Below, piece after piece: positions 26,764 through 27,803 of a stretch of DNA of 27,803 nt. Positions within the stretch are counted from its first letter, which is position 1. Each line of letters opens with the position of its first letter. The stretch lies in the NCBI GenBank assembly GCA_964538355.1, contig CAZIFC010000029.1, positions 1 to 27,803 on the forward strand. The letters run 5' to 3'. The position numbers were made by a program, and so were the translations under genes. Below the pieces are notes generated by a model. It was not told the DNA's origin. It did no database searches and worked only from the letters and a program-made list of their open reading frames with translations. This DNA is from Bilophila sp964538355. GTDB lineage: Bacteria; Desulfobacterota; Desulfovibrionia; Desulfovibrionales; Desulfovibrionaceae.

Positions 26764-26845
26764 GCGGGGGAAGGGGAACCTTTCTGAAGAAAGGCTCCCC
26801 TTCCCCCGCATCCCCAACCCCTCCAAAGACTTTCGACTGGAGGGG
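26764..26845. repeat. Two-hairpin intergenic element, copy B, downstream of clpX
   Basis: Hairpin 1: a 13-bp outer arm (GCGGGGGAAGGGG, 26764-26776 with 26797-26809) and a 7-bp inner arm CCTTTCT/AGAAAGG with loop GA. Hairpin 2: CCCCTCCA with TGGAGGGG (26818-26845). It shares the core AACCTTTCTGRAGAAAGGCT and CCCTCCAAAGAC with the element in the potC-potD gap. It probably helps end clpPX transcription although no T-run follows. The rest of the clpX-lon gap (26846-26997) shows no gene and no promoter I could fix. Confidence 0.7.
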
Positions 26846-26997
26846 AGGAGACGCGGCGGGCGTTTCCTTTTGCGCTAAAAAAGTTCCGCGCGGCCCCTCA
26901 ACGGCATACGAAGTCTGGCTGGGGCCCGTTACAAAAGTCTTGGAAAGATGAGAGGAGGGGGTCTTCCCCCGGTTCCGTACCTTCTAAAGGAGCAAGC

Positions 26998-27803
26998 ATG
27001 AACGAAATGAACGACACCATCACCAACAATGCTACGCTGGAGGGATTCGAGCTGCCGCTCATGCCCTTGCGGGAGGTGGTCATGTCGCCGCACTCGATCA
27101 TGCCCCTCCTCGTGGGCCGCGAAGCCTCCATCAAGGCTATCGAAAGTGCCGTCAACAATTACGGCAAGCGTATCTGCCTCATCACCCAGCGCGAGCCGGA
27201 GCAGGAAAAGCCCGGGCCCGAGGATCTCTACACCGTCGGCGTAGCGGGCCGCGTCCTCCAGTACATGCGCCTCCCCGAGGGGCCGATCAAGGTTCTGTTT
27301 GAAGGCCTGTACCGCGTAAGCTGGCGTCCCCTTTCCCCGGAAGATCAGGAAAACCCCTTCGGAACCGGCCCCTTTCCCAAGGTCGTGGCCACCCCGCTCC
27401 CCATCCTGAGCAACAACAGCCCCGAAACGGAAGCCCTGATCCGGACGACGCAGGAAATCCTCAAGGATTACGCCCAGACCAACAAGAAGATCACGCCTGA
27501 AATCCTCTCCGCTGTCGCGGCCCTCCACGAGCCGGGCCAGCTTGCGGACACCCTCCTGCCCCTGCTCAAAATCGAGTATCCCAGAAAGCAGGAAGCCCTC
27601 GAAGTGCTTGATCCGGGCAAACGCCTTGAAAAAATTTATGAATTTATCAATACCGAAATAGAGCTGGCTTCCATGGAGCGGCGCATCAAGAGCCGCGTCA
27701 AGGATCAGATGGATAAAAACCAGCGGGAATACTACCTTTCCGAGCAGATCAAGGCCATCAACAAGGAAATGGGCCGCGACGACGACCCGCAGGCCGAAAT
27801 CGC
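26998..27803 (+). CDS. lon: Lon protease, N-terminal part (3' truncated by window)
   Basis: ATP-dependent protease for misfolded and regulatory proteins. Only 268 codons are visible, all in the N-terminal substrate-recognition (LAN) region: LPLMPLREVVMSPHSIMPL, GRVLQYMRLPEGPIKVLFEG, and the long helical linker with KRLEKIYEFINTE, RRIKSRVKDQMDKNQREYYL and EQIKAINKEMG. The linker motif REYYLSEQIKAINKE is diagnostic of Lon. The AAA+ and Ser-Lys catalytic domains lie beyond the window. AAAGGAG five bases before the ATG fixes the start. It follows clpX after a gap of about 250 bases that contains a repeated hairpin element, so it probably has its own promoter. Confidence 0.96.
   Translation, partial: MNEMNDTITNNATLEGFELPLMPLREVVMSPHSIMPLLVGREASIKAIESAVNNYGKRICLITQREPEQEKPGPEDLYTVGVAGRVLQYMRLPEGPIKVLFEGLYRVSWRPLSPEDQENPFGTGPFPKVVATPLPILSNNSPETEALIRTTQEILKDYAQTNKKITPEILSAVAALHEPGQLADTLLPLLKIEYPRKQEALEVLDPGKRLEKIYEFINTEIELASMERRIKSRVKDQMDKNQREYYLSEQIKAINKEMGRDDDPQAEI

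Overview
The window reads as a chromosomal stretch from a GC-rich, Gram-negative, sulfate-reducer-like bacterium, most likely Desulfovibrionaceae (Desulfovibrio/Bilophila lineage). The main reasons are a large Desulfovibrio-type outer-membrane porin ending in Phe, an ArsR/methyltransferase SahR-type regulator next to ahcY, a single-chain aconitase of about 640 residues, a QueH-type queuosine enzyme, and the order tig-clpP-clpX-lon. Genus-level assignment is inference from gene content; no rRNA is present.

Layout. (1) 1-2052, plus strand: 3' part of a sahR-like regulator, then ahcY, closed by a strong bidirectional terminator. (2) 2180-6390, minus strand: a complete spermidine/putrescine ABC transporter transcribed potA-potB-potC, then a 428-bp gap with strong hairpins, then potD. 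(3) 6706-6866, plus: tRNA-Pro(CGG) with promoter and terminator. (4) 7051-8514, minus: major porin. (5) 8764-10165, minus: two secreted or membrane-anchored proteins resembling the nickel-uptake accessory proteins NikK (DUF4198) and NikL, with a NikR-like inverted repeat upstream. (6) 10542-14430, plus: aconitase and a PpiD/SurA-type periplasmic folding factor. (7) 14684-19762, minus: metallophosphoesterase, RNase E/G, QueH and a family-2 glycosyltransferase, the last three tightly packed or overlapping. (8) 19886-23120, plus: 5-formyl-THF cyclo-ligase, a YfiH/LACC1-type protein and a sigma-54 activator, each start overlapping the previous stop. (9) 23143-27803, plus: tRNA-Leu(UAG), trigger factor, ClpP, ClpX and the first 268 codons of Lon, a protein-quality-control block.

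Most genes are housekeeping. No phage, transposase, integrase, CRISPR array or defence cassette is visible. The more unusual material is regulatory or structural: the NikR-like site over an orphan nikK/nikL-like pair, a repeated two-hairpin intergenic element (near 3.25 kb and 26.8 kb, with a partial copy near 3.6 kb), a palindrome in the aconitase leader, an RNase E with four arginine-rich patches in an N-terminal disordered extension, and a sigma-54 activator with a Cys-x2-Cys-x5-Cys sensor domain. All promoter and operator calls were made by eye.
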